19,855 nucleotides of DNA, from positions 1-19,855 of the forward strand of contig JAVYAJ010000209.1 in assembly GCA_032229885.1 (NCBI GenBank), read 5' to 3'. Within the stretch, counting starts at the first letter, position 1; every line of letters begins with the position of its first letter. The position numbers were made by a program, and so were the translations under genes. The DNA is from Anammoximicrobium sp032229885. GTDB lineage: Bacteria; Planctomycetota; Planctomycetia; Pirellulales; Pirellulaceae. Positions 1 to 7,632 of the stretch are shown here, piece after piece. The notes below the pieces were generated by a model. That model saw only the letters and a list, made by a program, of their open reading frames with translations, had not been told where the DNA came from and did no database searches.

Positions 1-93
1 CCATTTCGATTGCCATGTATCTCGTCCTAGCTCTTTTTTGGGTAATTTAGGATGACTTCCCGTTCCATGTCCCATCAATTCCGATTTGCGGCA

Positions 94-3000
94 CTAGCGC
101 ACGATCGCCGCGCTGTAGTCCTCCGGCAACCGCAGTTCGGTGAATGTCATCCCCTCGCGGACCACCGTCGGCGCCTCGAAGTCGCGCACTTCGCGCCCCT
201 GGTCGTCGAACACGTGGACCTGATGCGGCGATGCGTCGCCCCAGCCGAACAGGCCGCTGCGGTTGGTCACGATCCGCTCGTTGGCGATCAGGTATCCTTC
301 GCCCAGTTCGATGGGCGTCGCGGGGAACATATAGCTGGTCAGATGGGAGTGCGTGGGGATCACCGTCATGTCGTTGTACCAGTAATACAGACAGCCGAAA
401 TCCAATGCGCGCAGCATGACCCGATATGCATCCCGTTCGCTCCGTTCGGTCAGATGGTCGCCCAGCGCGATCGGCGAGTACATCTGCGCGTGGCTACAGC
501 GGCTGATGCTGCCGGTTTCGACGAAACGCGGAAAATGCAGTTGCAGCATGGTCCGCGTGTGCGGTTGGCCGTTGGCGACCAGCGGACCGCGATCCAAAAT
601 GCCGCGGGCCAGCGCCAGGCGGAACGGCTGGGAAATCAACTCGACTGAACTCTTCAGCCGGGAAATCTTCAGCGTCCGCGGGTCGATGTCCGCGCTGACG
701 CCGTCCCAGGGCAGCCCGTCGCGTCCCGCTTCCGCCAGATGGTAGGCGTACTGATAGCGGCTGTATTCGAACTCGTCCCAGTACACGCCGTCGCAGCCGA
801 TACCGTCGGGTTGCGGCCCGAGGATCAGCGCTACATTGCGGGCCACGTCGCGACCGAAGGCGTTCTCGGCCGTCGGCACGTACAGCCGATCGTACGGCTG
901 GCCATAATCGGCGTGCGTCCCGTCGGGCCGCAGCAACCGGGCATCGGCATATTTGTCGACGGACTCGTCGACCGTGTCGATGAAGCAGTGAAAGTATTTG
1001 AGCTGCCGGGACTCGGGCGTCAACCTCCGCAGCCGCGTGTTCTGCTGTTTGGTCGCCGACCAATCCAGCAACTGGAACGCGGTGCCGTGAGGATAGCGCC
1101 CCTTGTAGTGAGGCCACGAGATGCCGCTGCACACGAAGTGGGCATTTTTGAAGCGGATGAAGTTCGCGCATTCTTCGTCGCTCCACTTCATCGACCCCAG
1201 CCGCGGATCGGCGCGCAGGAACGCGAACGAGCCGGGCAGGGTGAAGTTCACGTCGCGCAGCCGCCGCGCGGCGTTCACGAACGCATAGTAGTCGCCGCGG
1301 TCGGTCGGCAGGATCGCCCACTCCGCCGTGTACGAAACGCCTGGCCGTAGGACCAACTGGTTGTCGGCCAGTCCCACCTGGTTTTCGGTGCTGAAGTTTG
1401 TCACGTGAACGAGAAACACGTCGTCCAGCGGAAGCACGCCGATGCCCGCGCGGTCGGTCGCGCCGTAAGTGGTGGGGTTCGCCGGCTCGGATCGCGAACC
1501 GCTCAGCGCGGACGGCGACAGCCCGGCCAGCCATACCTGTCGCCAGGACGCCTCGCCCGTCACGCGATGGCGGTGCATCAGCGGCAGGTTCTGGTCCGTG
1601 CGGTTGGTGAACGTGTCGTGTACGACGATCCACGCGTCGCGCTGCTGGATCTCGCGACGATGATCAAAGTACGCGTTGGGGCCGCGCGTCCAGCCCGGCT
1701 CGGGCGTCGAGAACTCGGATTCGACGCGGAACGTCGCACCGCCCACCGCGATCTCGATCGTAGCGTCGTCTCGCCGGGGCAGGCTGTAGGCGACCTTGTG
1801 CTGCGCCGCCGGGCGGATCACGGCCAACGGGCCGCTCGGGGCGGGCCGCTTGGCGCGCGGCGCCACGGGGTCGCGAACCTCCAGACGCACATCGCCGAGC
1901 ACCAGCGTTTTCTGTAGTTCCGCGGACGCGACGTTGTCGATGGCCAGGCGGTTGTCGCCATCTCGCACCAGCGCGGTGATCCGCAGTTCGTAGCGGCACA
2001 GCTTGGGGCCGCTCCGCAGCGCGTAGCTGGGGTGCGCATTGGGCGAGTCGAAATCGGGGCTGTAGGGGACGTTGAAGATGTCGCCCGCGGCGGGCGACAT
2101 CATTTCGCCGCTGACGCGTGGCTCGGGACCATCCCAATTCACCAAAGCCCCGCCGTCGAGCGTCTGGCCGTTGACCGTCAAACGCATGCCGCGCGTGTAG
2201 CCCGCCGGCCGCGGCGAGTCCAGCCGGGCCTGCAGCGTCAGGATCAGATCTTTGCCCTCCGGAACGCGCGGGCCGGAGAAAGAAACCTCGCGTTTGCCAC
2301 TGACCGGCAACTCGGCCGCGTCCAGAAGCTCTTGTGCAAGGATCGCAGCGGGCGTCGCCCCGTCTGACCCGGCCAACGCCGCGACGATCAATCGGTCGCA
2401 TGTCGGTTGCCACGCAACGGGCCGCAACGCAAGCATTTTCTCCTGCGCCGGGGCGACGCCATCGGTGTCCGAGACGAGCGCTTCGAGGCTCAATGCCATG
2501 CCCTTGGCCGGGCGCAAATCAGGCTTGCCGGTCGCTCGACCGATCAGCGACCAGGGAATGGCGGCCTCGATGGCATATCCCGCGTCCGTCTTCTGCGCCG
2601 CGATCAAAACGCCGGTGGCCGTGATAGGCTCGGGGCCGAGGATGACGGCTTCGGCCGGGATATCGACCTGGGGATCGCCCGTCTGCTCGAAGTTGCCCGG
2701 GCTGAGGCCGAACCGGACCTGTCCAGCGCCCAGGAACGCTCGCCCCGGCGGCGCCTGGGGCGTCAGATCGAGATACACTTCGAGGTGGTCGCCGCGGACC
2801 ATGTCGTGGCCGCGCAGCGTCTGGCGATGTTGGTCATCGGCGACATCCGCGGCCAGGTACAGGTATTCGTCGCGCCAAGCCAGCCAGACACGGGCGGAAA
2901 GGTCCGCGGCCGAGTTCCATTTTTCTGCGCCGTACGCACAGTGCGCCTTGGTGGCGGCCGTGCGCGCGTTGGGCACGCTCTGCCACTCGTCCAACCGTCC

Positions 3001-3144
3001 ATCGATGGCCGGAGGCGGATCGGGCTTGAATGGGATTCCATACGTGGCGGCGTCATCGTCGGCCGCCGCGCTCGAGGGCGGCACGAGCGGGGCGATCGCC
3101 AGCGCACAGGCCAGCATCGACCAACGGGCGTTTGTCGTGAGCAT
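94..3144 (-). CDS. Exported CBM9-like / glycoside-hydrolase-like multidomain protein
   Basis: This encodes 1016 residues with an N-terminal signal peptide (hydrophobic core about residues 9-26, Ala-rich cleavage region near 27). Residues about 45-255 look like a CBM9-type carbohydrate-binding domain: the opening PAIDGRLDEW is typical. Residues about 270-425 look like a beta-sandwich, and 440-640 like a further beta-rich domain with many aromatic residues. From about 650 to the end the protein resembles a TIM barrel plus terminal beta domain; DGVYWDEFEY near residue 790 has the acidic pattern often found at barrel active sites. The likely role is binding and possibly cleaving or remodelling a polysaccharide outside the cytoplasm. 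The substrate is unknown and no GH family is assigned with certainty. Met10 is an alternative start, but Met1 has a GGTGG just upstream. It lies 313 nt downstream of another exported sugar-related gene on the same strand. Confidence 0.8.
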   Translation of the reverse strand: MLTTNARWSMLACALAIAPLVPPSSAAADDDAATYGIPFKPDPPPAIDGRLDEWQSVPNARTAATKAHCAYGAEKWNSAADLSARVWLAWRDEYLYLAADVADDQHRQTLRGHDMVRGDHLEVYLDLTPQAPPGRAFLGAGQVRFGLSPGNFEQTGDPQVDIPAEAVILGPEPITATGVLIAAQKTDAGYAIEAAIPWSLIGRATGKPDLRPAKGMALSLEALVSDTDGVAPAQEKMLALRPVAWQPTCDRLIVAALAGSDGATPAAILAQELLDAAELPVSGKREVSFSGPRVPEGKDLILTLQARLDSPRPAGYTRGMRLTVNGQTLDGGALVNWDGPEPRVSGEMMSPAAGDIFNVPYSPDFDSPNAHPSYALRSGPKLCRYELRITALVRDGDNRLAIDNVASAELQKTLVLGDVRLEVRDPVAPRAKRPAPSGPLAVIRPAAQHKVAYSLPRRDDATIEIAVGGATFRVESEFSTPEPGWTRGPNAYFDHRREIQQRDAWIVVHDTFTNRTDQNLPLMHRHRVTGEASWRQVWLAGLSPSALSGSRSEPANPTTYGATDRAGIGVLPLDDVFLVHVTNFSTENQVGLADNQLVLRPGVSYTAEWAILPTDRGDYYAFVNAARRLRDVNFTLPGSFAFLRADPRLGSMKWSDEECANFIRFKNAHFVCSGISWPHYKGRYPHGTAFQLLDWSATKQQNTRLRRLTPESRQLKYFHCFIDTVDESVDKYADARLLRPDGTHADYGQPYDRLYVPTAENAFGRDVARNVALILGPQPDGIGCDGVYWDEFEYSRYQYAYHLAEAGRDGLPWDGVSADIDPRTLKISRLKSSVELISQPFRLALARGILDRGPLVANGQPHTRTMLQLHFPRFVETGSISRCSHAQMYSPIALGDHLTERSERDAYRVMLRALDFGCLYYWYNDMTVIPTHSHLTSYMFPATPIELGEGYLIANERIVTNRSGLFGWGDASPHQVHVFDDQGREVRDFEAPTVVREGMTFTELRLPEDYSAAIVR

Positions 3145-3202
3145 CTTCCACCGTCATGCAAACAGACAGGGGTGAACAGGTTGAACGGACCGGTCTCGTT
3201 TT

Positions 3203-3231
3203 TTTATACGGTCTGGATTGCGCTTCGCGAA
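3203..3231 (-). promoter_or_regulatory. Possible sigma70-like promoter before the CBM9-like gene
   Basis: Read on the minus strand, TTCGCG (3226-3231) is followed after 17 nt by TATAAA (3203-3208). This would place a transcript start about 50 nt before the start codon at 3144. The -10 is a good match and the -35 is poor, so this is a weak prediction from spacing and hexamers only. Confidence 0.3.
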
Positions 3232-3235
3232 GCGC
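3220..3235. repeat. 16-bp perfect palindrome GCGCTTCGCGAAGCGC
   Basis: The two 8-bp halves are exact reverse complements. It overlaps the putative -35 box in front of the 1016-residue exported protein. It could be an operator for a dimeric repressor. It is not a rho-independent terminator for the upstream gene, since on the minus strand it is not followed by a run of T. Confidence 0.5.
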
Positions 3236-3457
3236 CCCATCGGTAGGCCGACGCAGGGCGTTTGGCCGAAGGTGGACCATGTCGCCGTCGACGCGCCGCG
3301 TGCGCCGTTGTGGCGATGCGGGGGCCACAAGACGTGGCTCGCGTGTGGCCGTCCAAGCGCGCCCGGTCGTCACGCGGGCCGCGCCTCGCCGTGCGCCGCT
3401 TCCGCCGCTCGTAGCGAAGGGTCTCGAGGCGGCAGCACCGGCGCTTAGACGTCAAAC

Positions 3458-4921
3458 TCAGTCCGCCCGTCGCCAGCCCATCTCGACCTCGCGAATCACG
3501 CTGGCGCCCAGTTCGCGCAAGCGAGGCAAGGGCTGACGCACTCGCTCGCGGGCCGCTTGCGGGTCGGCGTGAATCGCGCGGGCCGCGTTCAACGCGGCGG
3601 CGGGCATATCGTCTTCGTCCGCATCGAAGATCCAGTCTCGCAGGCCCAGCTCGTCGAGCATCCAGACCTTGCGGCCATTTTCGCTGAACTGGGGCATCAG
3701 TACGGGCGTCCCCACGCTCAGGGCCATGATCACCGAATGCATCTCCATGCTGACGACGATCTCGGCGCGCCGGTACAGCGAATAAGCCTGTTCGGTCGTC
3801 CAGAACTGAGCGAGCTCGACACACTGGCGTTGGGCGGGCGCCGACAGTCTTTCGTAGATGTTCCGATGCATCGCCTCGACTTCGGACGACACTTCCGGCG
3901 CCAGCACGACGCGCTGGCCGGTCTCCTGTACCCAGTCCTCGATGAACCGGCGCATCCGCCCCATGATCGCCGCTTCGCGCTCGTCGCTCATCATGCCGGC
4001 CAGCGGTCCTTTCTGGTTCGCGCTGCGGATCGTCACGGTGATGAACTTTCCCGGTTCGAGTTCATGCTGGCGGAGAAACTGGTCGACCCACGGTTCGTCC
4101 GATCCGCTGAAAAAGAACGTCGTGTCGGGTCGCCAGCCCATCCGCGGGCAGGTCAGGTTCTGCTGGCGCAGGTATTCGAGCGAATCGGGATCGCGACAAT
4201 AGACGAATCGCGCGTCGTTGAACAGCGCTCGGAAGATCAGCGTCGCCGGCCAGTCGATCGCATCGAACGTCTGGGCGTTGATTCCATACGGGATTCCCTG
4301 CGACCGGGCGATCAGCAGGGGCATCGCGAACCGCAGCGTGAATCCGCGCAGATCCCGCACTCCCATCCGTCCGAAGTTCAGCGTGGTCCCCGACGTAAAC
4401 AGCACGAATCCGGCGTCCGTAAACGCGCGGGCCGCGTCCGGGTTATTTGCTTGCAGCTCGGCAAGCGTTTCGCGCGGTAGTCGGTTGAGGATATCGTCCG
4501 CGATCTGGGCTGCGATCCGCGCGGACGAACTGCCGTTTTCAAACGCCCTCAACGCCGACTCGCCCCAGCGTTGGCGAAACGCGCGCCAGGCGGATCCGGG
4601 TTGGCCCTCCTGTGTCTTGGCGTTGTAGACCAGCCGAAACGGATAACCCAGCACCTTGCAGCCGGGCATATATTGCGGCAGATAATCCTTCAGGACGCTG
4701 TAATTGCCGCTGGTGTCGGCGCTCGAGGTGAAGATTACGGTCGGCAGCCCCGGATGCGTTTGCTGGATCAGGCTCAGCAATCCCGGGGTGATGGCGATGT
4801 CTCCGATATTTGCGATGCTCCACGGGAACGTGATCAGCAGATGGCGCGACGAGGTCTCGGCCGCCCGTCCGGAACAGGCGACGACCAGCCACACGAGCAG
4901 GGCCATTGGTACGCGTTTCAT
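3458..4921 (-). CDS. Exported polysaccharide pyruvyl transferase-fold protein (atypical)
   Basis: This 487-residue protein has the hallmarks of the PF04230 family: an N-terminal NIGDIAI-type motif just after the leader, a central Rossmann-like region, and a C-terminal motif ending in His395 followed by SVIMALSVGTP. Family members normally transfer pyruvate from PEP to a sugar hydroxyl inside the cytoplasm. Two things are odd. First, residues 1-21 form an export signal: Lys-Arg, a hydrophobic stretch, then VVAC, which fits a lipobox at Cys16, or cleavage after Ala20. Second, the usual R-x-H motif reads E393-M-H395, so the Arg that binds PEP in studied members is replaced by Glu. No later Met exists before the domain, so the leader is likely genuine. 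I infer a noncanonical or non-catalytic role at the cell surface. Confidence 0.8.
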   Translation of the reverse strand: MKRVPMALLVWLVVACSGRAAETSSRHLLITFPWSIANIGDIAITPGLLSLIQQTHPGLPTVIFTSSADTSGNYSVLKDYLPQYMPGCKVLGYPFRLVYNAKTQEGQPGSAWRAFRQRWGESALRAFENGSSSARIAAQIADDILNRLPRETLAELQANNPDAARAFTDAGFVLFTSGTTLNFGRMGVRDLRGFTLRFAMPLLIARSQGIPYGINAQTFDAIDWPATLIFRALFNDARFVYCRDPDSLEYLRQQNLTCPRMGWRPDTTFFFSGSDEPWVDQFLRQHELEPGKFITVTIRSANQKGPLAGMMSDEREAAIMGRMRRFIEDWVQETGQRVVLAPEVSSEVEAMHRNIYERLSAPAQRQCVELAQFWTTEQAYSLYRRAEIVVSMEMHSVIMALSVGTPVLMPQFSENGRKVWMLDELGLRDWIFDADEDDMPAAALNAARAIHADPQAARERVRQPLPRLRELGASVIREVEMGWRRAD

Positions 4922-5195
4922 CTTTCGGTCTCCCGGATTATGGTGCGCTGATCGCCTGACACGTGGCTGTCACAGTGGATCTGGGTTCGGCGACGTTCGC
5001 GCCAGCGGCGCGATCCGTGCGATTCACGGTTCCTCGATTCGCCGCCGTTGAACGCATGATGTGGGCTGGCTGAGGCACAATCCAGCGTTCTGTTGGATGA
5101 TACCCCAGCGCGGCCAGCAGTCGCAACCAAACACGGGCCGAGAAAAACTGAAGAGGACCATGAATCCCATGAATAAAGACGTCACGTCTAACGGC

Positions 5196-5230
5196 ATTTG
5201 TCATTCGTTATTCGTCATTTGTCATTTGTG
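5196..5230. repeat. Five tandem 7-bp units (ATTYGTY)
   Basis: Consecutive units ATTTGTC, ATTCGTT, ATTCGTC, ATTTGTC and ATTTGTG cover 35 bp. Units differ only at the fourth and seventh bases, always between C, T and (once) G. The phrase resembles dispersed non-coding repeats found in planctomycete genomes. Confidence 0.75.
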
Positions 5231-5336
5231 TGGTTCCCGTATGCGCGCACCGCGCGCGTCGTATGGATCCGTGTCCATCCGCCGTGATTCGCCGGTCATA
5301 TCTTTCCCCGCTACGACGGGGCGCCGAAATCTCAGC

Positions 5337-5432
5337 GTCCTCAGCGTCTCTGCGTTTCCAAAACGTCTTTTCCTGTAGCCCGGCCAGTTCGCCCGCACAA
5401 GGACGTCGATGAAACGCAGAGACGCAGAGGAC
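5337..5432. repeat. Inverted repeat, 22-bp arms, 52-nt spacer
   Basis: The left arm at 5337-5358 and the right arm at 5411-5432 are reverse complements at 21 of 22 positions. The core is CGTCTCTGCGTTTC, with the one mismatch at the seventh base of the left arm. An extra CTCAGCGTC-type half unit precedes the left arm at 5331. The arms could form a long stem around the 52-nt spacer, or could be two oppositely oriented copies of a dispersed repeat. Confidence 0.75.
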
Positions 5433-5787
5433 ACAGCGCTACGGCAAGCACAACATGTAACCCTTCAACAACTTAACGCTGTCGCTGTCTGAAAACATTG
5501 TCAAAAAGTTCACGCTGTTTGAGGTTAGTGGTACAGGTCGGCGAGGCCGACCGTCTGTTCCGCCAAACGCGGAAGATGCGCAATTTCCGGCTTATCTCGC
5601 AATATCCGGATTGCCGATAGAAGCCTCAGTAGCGACAGACGCCGTGCGCGGGTGGGAAGGAACCCACGAACCTCGAGCCTTGTGCGACACGGGCGGAGCA
5701 GAGTCCGTCCTGCGGAGCGCTGTTCCGAGCCGCGCGAAATGCAACGAAAACCTACCGCAGCCGCTGTCGACGAGAATCCACCGGGCA

Positions 5788-5847
5788 GGGTGGCACGTGC
5801 CGATCGCGATCGTCGCGTTGCGGGTCGCTCGGCGGGTGGCTCGTGCC
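5788..5847. repeat. Near-identical direct repeats GGGTGGCWCGTGCC
   Basis: Copies at 5788-5801 and 5834-5847 differ at one base (A or T). They sit just before the 15-bp tandem duplication and add to the repeat-rich character of the gap. Confidence 0.55.
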
Positions 5848-5853
5848 ACAAAC

Positions 5854-5883
5854 TCGGGCGGGCTGCAATCGGGCGGGCTGCAA
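5854..5883. repeat. Perfect 2x15-bp tandem duplication
   Basis: TCGGGCGGGCTGCAA occurs twice in a row at 5854-5868 and 5869-5883 with no mismatch. It looks like a recent local duplication in non-coding DNA. Confidence 0.75.
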
Positions 5884-6002
5884 TTTGTAACCCTACCAGT
5901 CGCCAACCAGTCTGTCATCAGGTCGGCCATCGCGTTAGACTACGCCCCGCGCGCTGCAATGCTGCGAGGAGGATAAGGAGGTCTGGGCCTGGTCGAAACC
6001 AA

Positions 6003-6032
6003 ATGATGCCCGGACAGCGGATGGAAGCATGA
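6003..6032 (+). CDS. Possible nine-codon leader ORF (MMPGQRMEA)
   Basis: Two consecutive ATG codons at 6003 and 6006 begin a nine-codon frame whose TGA at 6030-6032 overlaps the ATG of the DUF1207 gene as ATGA. Strong Shine-Dalgarno-like runs (GAGGAGG 5966-5972, AAGGAGG 5975-5981) lie about 21 nt before it, farther than usual. The main gene has no well-placed ribosome binding site of its own, so coupling through this short frame is possible. It may equally be chance. Confidence 0.25.
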   Translation: MMPGQRMEA

Positions 6033-7057
6033 AGCCAACAGACCTAATCTGGACCGTTGCCCTGCTGGCGCTGCTGGCAGTGCCCGCAAGCTCGGCGCGG
6101 GCAGCGGAAGCAGAGGCGATGTTCGAGTCGCAGGCTGCCATCCCGGATGCGGGCATTACGGACATGGCGCGACTGGACGGCCCGAGCGTCACCCTCGACG
6201 ACGCCGCGCCGCGAACTTCGCTGTCGCTGTACGGGCTGCGCAATGCAGCCGACACGGACATCGGAGTGCCGCTGTACGAGCAGGATCTGCAGCAGGATGG
6301 CATCGGTTTCCATCTGCTGCCCCAAGGTTTGATCTACCGTTCGTATCTGGCGGGTCCGAAAGAGCCGCGGATGGCGACGGGGATCATCAGTGTTCCCGAT
6401 GACAGCACGATGTGGGACGCGACCATCGGTGGTCGCCTGGGCATGTTTCGCATCGGCAGCGGCGATCCGATTCGGCCCCGCGGAGTTCAACTGGATCTCG
6501 AAGCCGCCGCGATGCTGCGACTGGACATCCCCGAGGACGTCGATGTCCGATCCGCGGACTATCGGGTCGGCGTCCCGTTGACCTGGGGCAGCGAGTTCAG
6601 CCAGTGGAAGTTCGCCTACTATCACGTCAGCTCGCACTTGGGCGACGAGTTTTGGGAAAAGAATCCGGATTTTCCCCTGTTTCGACAGGCTCGCGACGCG
6701 CTTGTGCTGGGACGATCCATCTACTTGACCGATGCGTTGCGGATCTATGCCGAGGTCGGTTGGGCGTTTTACCACGTGGCGAGCGATCCCTGGGAAGTGC
6801 AGTTCGGGCTGGACTATGCGCCGCGCGTCGCGACGGGGGTGCGTGGGGCGCCGTTTTTTGCCGTCAACGGCTATTTGCGGCAAGAGCTGAACTTTGGCGG
6901 CGGCCTGAATGCCCAAGTCGGTTGGGCTTGGCGCGCGGACAGCACGGCTCATCTCCTGCGTCTGGGCTTTCAGTACTACAACGGAGCCATCCCGCACTAC
7001 GCGTTTCTGCCGCTGCACGAATCGCAATTCGGCGCTGTTCTATGGTATGATTTCTGA
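6029..7057 (+). CDS. DUF1207 family exported protein
   Basis: This encodes 342 residues with a clear Sec signal peptide: Lys2, a Leu/Ala-rich core at about 8-20, and an SARA|AEAE-type cleavage near residue 26. The mature part carries the DUF1207 hallmark LPQGLIYRSYLAGPKEPRMA at about residues 97-116. It continues with alternating aromatic/hydrophobic strands and ends in Phe, as outer-membrane beta-barrels often do. DUF1207 proteins are seen in planctomycetes and relatives; no function is established. Its start codon overlaps the stop of a nine-codon leader frame. There is no well-spaced Shine-Dalgarno: the nearest purine run touches the ATG. It stands alone, with gaps of 1.1 kb and 0.6 kb on either side. 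Outer-membrane localisation is my inference from strand pattern and C-terminus. Confidence 0.88.
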   Translation: MKPTDLIWTVALLALLAVPASSARAAEAEAMFESQAAIPDAGITDMARLDGPSVTLDDAAPRTSLSLYGLRNAADTDIGVPLYEQDLQQDGIGFHLLPQGLIYRSYLAGPKEPRMATGIISVPDDSTMWDATIGGRLGMFRIGSGDPIRPRGVQLDLEAAAMLRLDIPEDVDVRSADYRVGVPLTWGSEFSQWKFAYYHVSSHLGDEFWEKNPDFPLFRQARDALVLGRSIYLTDALRIYAEVGWAFYHVASDPWEVQFGLDYAPRVATGVRGAPFFAVNGYLRQELNFGGGLNAQVGWAWRADSTAHLLRLGFQYYNGAIPHYAFLPLHESQFGAVLWYDF

Positions 7058-7284
7058 CGACGGGCGGCCCGAGCGGTCACGCATCGCGGGCTGGCGCATC
7101 GCCCAATCTCCATTCCGCGACGGCCGCCCTCGCCTGCGTGCGGAATTGGCTGCGTTCCGGCGATCACGGCCGCCCCCCCCGCGGTTCGTCTTGACGCGCT
7201 GGCTCCGGCAAGTCATGCCATCGTCTCGTTCTTCTCGATGCCGGCTTTCCAACCCAGGCAGAATACGGACGGCGCAGGTGGCGG

Positions 7285-7331
7285 TTCAAGGCTGAGCAAT
7301 TCAAGGCTGACGGCTGACGGTTCACGGCTGA
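7285..7331 (+). repeat. Imperfect TTCAAGGCTGA repeat cluster
   Basis: Copies lie at 7285-7295, 7300-7310 and 7321-7331 (the last with one change), with an extra CGGCTGA at 7311-7317. This phrase resembles short repeats scattered through planctomycete intergenic DNA. Confidence 0.65.
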
Positions 7332-7499
7332 GTGGGGCGAGGCGATTACGGATCCGCGAGTCGCGTTTGTGGAACGCCTCGGTTGTTGGCGGCCCTGATT
7401 TTTCCTTTCCCTTCCGAGGGCCAAAGACCTGGCGCAATCTTATCGACGATGTGACCTATATTTGAGAACATGGGCAGTTGAACAAGTGGGTGACGGAAG

Positions 7500-7628
7500 A
7501 TGACGCGACGCCGGCGCGTGCGGCAGGACGCCATTCAGGCCTCGAACGAGGCACGGTTGCAAGCGTGGCGCGGCCGGTTGTCGGAGAAAACGAGCATCGG
7601 GTCGCAATGGGTGCGAAAGGAACGTTGA
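7500..7628 (+). CDS. Possible small basic protein (42 residues)
   Basis: An ATG frame opens with MTRRRRVRQD and ends with VRKER, stopping 4 nt before the UDP-xylose synthase start. The protein would be strongly basic. GGAAG directly abuts the ATG, which is too close for a normal ribosome binding site, and I recognise no family. Its last codons contain the AAAGGAA that probably serves as the ribosome binding site for the next gene. It could be an upstream regulatory frame, but chance is more likely in such GC-rich DNA. Confidence 0.2.
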   Translation: MTRRRRVRQDAIQASNEARLQAWRGRLSEKTSIGSQWVRKER

Positions 7629-7632
7629 GCGG

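Larger units (their letters stand above)
3145..3457. other. Intergenic gap with promoter-like elements
   Basis: This 313-nt stretch separates two minus-strand genes. No coding potential was seen beyond frames shadowing the GC-rich composition. The part near 3203-3235 holds a TATA-like hexamer and a 16-bp perfect palindrome facing the downstream gene. The rest is GC-rich with no clear terminator. Confidence 0.5.
4922..6028. other. 1.1-kb repeat-rich intergenic region
   Basis: No convincing gene was found in 1107 nt; the short open frames here run through repeats and resemble no family I know. The region carries repeat phrases (about 5012-5033, 5159-5174, 5196-5230, 5337-5358, 5411-5432), small hairpins (TGACA-N6-TGTCA at 4957-4972; GGTCGGC-GAG-GCCGACC at 5536-5552; GTGGG-N6-CCCAC at 5652-5667), an A+T-richer patch at about 5440-5530, and a 15-bp tandem duplication at 5854-5883. 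Two strong Shine-Dalgarno-like runs lie at 5966-5981. Confidence 0.6.
7058..7632. other. Intergenic gap with direct repeats and one small ORF
   Basis: This 575-nt stretch has no recognisable gene. It includes the TTCAAGGCTGA repeat cluster (7285-7331), and a 42-codon basic frame at 7500-7628 just before the UDP-xylose synthase gene. No terminator hairpin was identified after the DUF1207 gene. Confidence 0.5.

Noticed and set aside
3220..3235. Rho-independent terminator for the pyruvyl-transferase-fold gene
   Set aside because: The palindrome lies over 200 nt past the stop and is not followed by a T run on the transcribed strand.
4938..5204. Small open frame of 88 codons in the repeat-rich gap
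   Set aside because: Part of it translates the repeat phrases themselves; there is no ribosome binding site and no family resemblance.
5196..5230. Possible CRISPR-like array
   Set aside because: The units are 7 bp and directly adjacent without spacers, so this is a simple tandem repeat.
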